Assembly: GCF_014650055.1 (NCBI RefSeq)
Contig: NZ_BMUF01000005.1
Coordinates: 1-64,000 of the forward strand
Reading direction: 5' to 3'
Length of the DNA: 64,000 nt
Source: Streptomyces malachitofuscus
GTDB lineage: Bacteria; Actinomycetota; Actinomycetes; Streptomycetales; Streptomycetaceae
Position numbers and translations under genes: made by a program. The notes beneath the pieces were generated by a model. That model saw only the letters and a program-made list of their open reading frames with translations. It had not been told where the DNA came from and searched no databases. Below are positions 63,241 to 64,000 of the stretch, piece after piece; within the stretch, counting starts at the first letter, position 1; each line of letters starts with the position of its first letter.

Positions 63241-64000
63241 ATGAAGACCGCCGTGATCCGGTCGCAGGCGCAGGCAGTCGACGGGCACACCGAGGCCGGG
63301 ACGGGTGGCGGGGACCTGCGGGAGGTGGCGGACCCGCGCGCCGTCGCACCCCGCGACGCCAGGGAACTGTCCCGGCAGTTCTTCCGGCGCATGGCGGAAC
63401 TCGAGGAGGGGACGCACGAGTACCAGTACGCGCGCAACACCCTCATCGAGATGAACATGTCCCTCGTACGGTTCGCGGCCGGGCGGTTCCGCGGCCGGGG
63501 CGACGACATGGACGACATCGTCCAGACCGGCATGATCGGTCTGATCAAGGCGATCGACCGGTTCGAACTCTCGCGCGAGGTCGAGTTCACCTCCTTCGCG
63601 CTGCCGTACATCGTCGGTGAGATCAAGCGCTTCTTCCGTGACACCACGTGGGCCGTGCATGTGCCGCGCCGGCTGCAGGAACTGCGGGTCGAGCTCGCCA
63701 AGGCCCGCGAGGAACTCGCCAGCCGGCTGGACCGGGAGCCGACGGTCGCCGAGCTGGCCACGCTGATGAACATCACCGAGCAGCAGGTCGTCGAGGGGCA
63801 GATCGCCGCGAACGGGTACAACTCCTCGTCGCTGGACGCCGCGCTCACCGGTGACGGCCCGGAGAACGGCGAGGCGGTCCTCGCCGACTTCATCGGGGTC
63901 GAGGAGGAGGGACTGCGGCTCGTCGAGGACTTCCACGCGCTCGCACCGCTCATGGCCGAACTCAGCGAGCGCGACCGGGAGATCATCCACCTGCGGTTCG
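63241..64000 (+). CDS. SigB/F/G-family RNA polymerase sigma factor (SigL-like), partial
   Basis: The frame is open to the window end (253 codons). Regions: DDIVQTGMIGLIKAIDRFEL and FTSFALPYIVGEIKRFFRDT (region 2), AVHVPRRLQELRVELAKARE (region 3), then MAELSERDREIIHLRF opening region 4. The SigB clade is clear. GGGGAGAGGTA precedes the ATG. From memory S. coelicolor sigL is next to clpP3/clpP4/popR, as here. A consensus promoter for its own family lies upstream. The C-terminal end is outside the window. Confidence 0.92.
   Translation, partial: MKTAVIRSQAQAVDGHTEAGTGGGDLREVADPRAVAPRDARELSRQFFRRMAELEEGTHEYQYARNTLIEMNMSLVRFAAGRFRGRGDDMDDIVQTGMIGLIKAIDRFELSREVEFTSFALPYIVGEIKRFFRDTTWAVHVPRRLQELRVELAKAREELASRLDREPTVAELATLMNITEQQVVEGQIAANGYNSSSLDAALTGDGPENGEAVLADFIGVEEEGLRLVEDFHALAPLMAELSERDREIIHLRF

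Overview
This is chromosomal DNA of a Streptomyces or very close relative. Support: roughly 72% GC with GC-saturated third codon positions, frequent GTG starts, ATGA/GTGA-coupled operons, and actinomycete-specific families (WhiB-like, SsgA-like, MelC1/MelC2 tyrosinase, ClpP3/ClpP4/PopR, SigB/F-type sigma factors, treS-mak-glgB). From memory, the content resembles the S. coelicolor right-arm region that carries the sigL-clpP3/P4 and sigM loci; a BLAST would settle this. I saw no tRNA, rRNA, transposase, CRISPR array or integration site.

Layout. (1) 1-5.3 kb: alpha-glucan/trehalose genes (treS tail, maltokinase, branching enzyme), then a YbdK-type carboxylate-amine ligase and a small membrane protein. 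(2) 5.5-8.4 kb: acyl-CoA synthetase, an anti-sigma-like ATPase and a PRC-barrel gene with two stress-sigma promoters. (3) 8.7-20.7 kb: a dense signalling block. It has a poly-HAMP hybrid histidine kinase, an ANTAR/GAF/PAS/PP2C phosphatase, a STAS protein, an RsbR-RsbS-RsbT-ATPase/RsbX stressosome module, a tandem-repeat ORF and a GAF/PP2C phosphatase, mostly translationally coupled. (4) 20.8-27.1 kb: NDH-2-like oxidoreductase, FUSC transporter, a SigB/F-family sigma factor (SigM-like) and an anti-sigma-like ATPase. (5) 27.1-33.2 kb: Orn/Lys/Arg decarboxylase, cNMP-binding protein, LysE-type exporter with divergent LysR regulator, TetR regulator and saccharopine-dehydrogenase-like enzyme, perhaps a basic-amino-acid theme. 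(6) 33.3-41.9 kb: WhiB-like protein, DUF488, a TetR/flavin dehydrogenase pair, AlkB-like repair enzyme with a probable SOS box, membrane acyltransferase, MBL hydrolase, a DUF4032 protein carrying an in-frame palindromic insertion, universal stress protein and a VOC protein. (7) 42-45.5 kb: a coupled operon of response regulator-flavoprotein fusion, cNMP-sensor histidine kinase and bacterial UBP-type zinc finger. (8) 45.6-55.4 kb: TerD-CAP-CAP fusion, AIM24 protein, Thr/Ser dehydratase, a transmembrane pseudokinase, serine hydrolase, LLM oxidoreductase, SsgA-like protein and aldo/keto reductase. (9) 55.7-61.1 kb: melanin operon melC1-melC2, RNase HI, VOC proteins, SGNH lipoprotein and an APH-type kinase. 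(10) 61.1-64 kb: clpP3-clpP4 with two PopR boxes, popR, and the start of a second SigB/F-family sigma factor (SigL-like) that runs off the window.

Unifying theme: general stress signalling by partner switching. A motif of the form GNNT-N14/15-GGGTAC/T, usually with GCAT as the upstream half, lies before the stressosome operon, the PRC-barrel gene (twice), the SsgA-like gene and the distal sigma factor gene. This suggests that stress sigma factors encoded here drive a local regulon. The most unusual signals are the operon in region 7, the TerD-CAP fusion, the 126-bp in-frame minisatellite ORF inside the stressosome operon, and a ClpP4-like subunit lacking its catalytic histidine.
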